DNA of 32,713 bases. Origin: Phycisphaerales bacterium. GTDB lineage: Bacteria; Planctomycetota; Phycisphaerae; Phycisphaerales; SM1A02. Of this stretch, positions 32,185 to 32,713 are shown piece by piece; the stretch's first letter is position 1, and each line of letters begins with the position of its first letter. A program made the position numbers and the translations under genes. The notes below the pieces were generated by a model that made no database searches, was not told where the DNA came from, and was given only the letters and a program-made list of their open reading frames with translations. Where the stretch lies: contig SIAM01000024.1 in assembly GCA_009691785.1 (NCBI GenBank), forward strand, positions 1 to 32,713, given 5' to 3'.

Positions 32185-32338
32185 CTCAACTTGCGGATCT
32201 AATTAGACCGATAGGTTGAGAACTCCCTCCGGTCTTTGCCTTTGTGGCAAGGACACCGACGGCAGGGTGGATGACGCAAGGTAAGAACCCAGGGTCAGGG
32301 TAAATACCAAAATTACTTTTATATCAGGAGCACATGCA
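32185..32338 (+). promoter_or_regulatory. Structured 5' leader of the porin mRNA
   Basis: Hairpin 1 (32185-32220): CTCAACTT pairs with AGGTTGAG, then CGG/CCG and TCT/AGA with a bulged A and an AATT loop. Hairpin 2 (32225-32267): GTCTTTGCC pairs with GGCAAGGAC around TTTGT, with outer CCCT/AGGG and CCG/CGG. An unstructured, A-rich stretch then leads to AGGAG (32326-32330), 8 nt before the ATG at 32339. It resembles the stabilising 5' hairpins of outer-membrane protein mRNAs such as ompA. A riboswitch is possible but no known class matches. Confidence 0.6.
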
Positions 32339-32713
32339 ATGAGTTTGACAAAATTTGTTGGTCTTCTCGCTTTCACTGCGGTTGCCGGTTCGGCTACTGC
32401 GGCGGCTGTTGAGGTAACACCACAAGACACTAACGCACAAATCGCTGAGTTGAAGAAAGAGCTCAATGAGTTAAAGAGCCAAAACGGAGACAAGTGGCTG
32501 ACAGAAGAACGAGCCAGCCAAATCCGTGGCGTAGTTCAAGACGTGATGGCAGACGCGGACACCCGCTCCAGCCTTCAAGCAACCGCAGCAACCTCTGGCT
32601 ACAACAATGGATTCTTCATTGCCAGCCCAGATGGAAACTTCAAGTTGCAAATCAATGGTCAAGTTCAGGTTCGTACTTCATACGCCTGGCAGAGCAATGC
32701 GGCTTGGAATGCT
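32339..32713 (+). CDS. Outer-membrane porin-like protein, N-terminal part (cut by window edge)
   Basis: 125 codons before the window ends. Residues 1-23 are a signal peptide (MSLTKFVGLLAFTAVAGSATA). Residues about 30-50 form a heptad-like helix (IAELKKELNELKSQ), followed by WLTEERASQIRGVVQDVMADADTRS. A segment with GFFIASPDGNFKLQINGQVQVR then starts the beta-barrel. This order matches porin-type proteins that I associate with planctomycetes (phosphate-selective-porin-like), with the coiled coil probably contacting the cell wall. Codon choice differs from neighbours (for example CGT, GGT, GTT, AAC), as expected for a very highly expressed gene. Strong Shine-Dalgarno AGGAG and a long leader support abundant expression. 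Barrel completeness cannot be judged. Confidence 0.85.
   Translation, partial: MSLTKFVGLLAFTAVAGSATAAAVEVTPQDTNAQIAELKKELNELKSQNGDKWLTEERASQIRGVVQDVMADADTRSSLQATAATSGYNNGFFIASPDGNFKLQINGQVQVRTSYAWQSNAAWNA

Noticed and set aside
32268-32285. Similarity of the porin leader (GACGCAAGG) to cyclic-di-GMP riboswitch segments
   Set aside because: Only a few bases agree; the other conserved GEMM blocks and the pairing pattern are missing.

Overview
The window reads as bacterial chromosome with dense housekeeping content. The most telling gene for lineage is the truncated one at the right edge. It has a signal peptide, a short coiled coil and a WLTEERASQIRG-type segment leading into a beta-barrel, a layout I associate with the abundant porins of Planctomycetota (Phycisphaerae-like). 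Together with the rest of the gene set I infer a planctomycete of that group at moderate confidence; there is no rRNA or ribosomal protein gene to confirm it. No insertion sequence, prophage, CRISPR array, tRNA or rRNA was found. 

Layout, left to right. 1-3.2 kb: a truncated aldo/keto reductase and an exported M28 peptidase with PDZ domain (both minus), then a SYLF lipid-binding protein ending in a clear terminator. 3.3-8.8 kb: one-chain glycine decarboxylase (gcvP) with a Tat-type TIM-barrel protein behind it, then a beta-CASP metallo-hydrolase. 8.9-10.2 kb: parB (minus) with a perfect parS palindrome inside the gene and a degenerate second copy in its upstream region; no parA is adjacent. 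10.4-13.3 kb: three envelope proteins (YceI, a multi-pass membrane protein, a lipoprotein). 13.3-17.8 kb: apaG-asd (overlapping), trpC (minus), a CPBP membrane protease and trpS. 18.0-21.8 kb: a small Cys-rich protein overlapping xerD, then zwf-pgl, the oxidative pentose phosphate entry. 21.8-24.1 kb (minus): ruvA-manC-ruvX. 24.3-29.5 kb: carB, whose stop codon sits in a 74-bp tandem duplication, then a solitary nuoH. 29.5-32.0 kb: a 70-residue conserved-looking small protein with its own Shine-Dalgarno and terminator, a stretch of unexplained hairpins, and radA with a low-complexity insertion. 32.0-32.7 kb: the porin gene with a long structured 5' leader. 

The strongest unifying signal is in the starts. 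At least seven genes (akr, gcvP, trpS, zwf, pgl, manC, radA) have a TA[T/G]NNT -10 hexamer ending exactly 6 nt before the start codon and no Shine-Dalgarno. That is the geometry of leaderless transcripts. By contrast, parB, yceI, xerD, the M28 peptidase, the 70-residue protein and the porin have recognisable Shine-Dalgarno sites. The window therefore seems to use two initiation modes: leaderless for many first genes, Shine-Dalgarno for downstream or UTR-bearing genes. The porin is the extreme of the second mode: its predicted transcript begins directly with a stable hairpin, followed by a second one.
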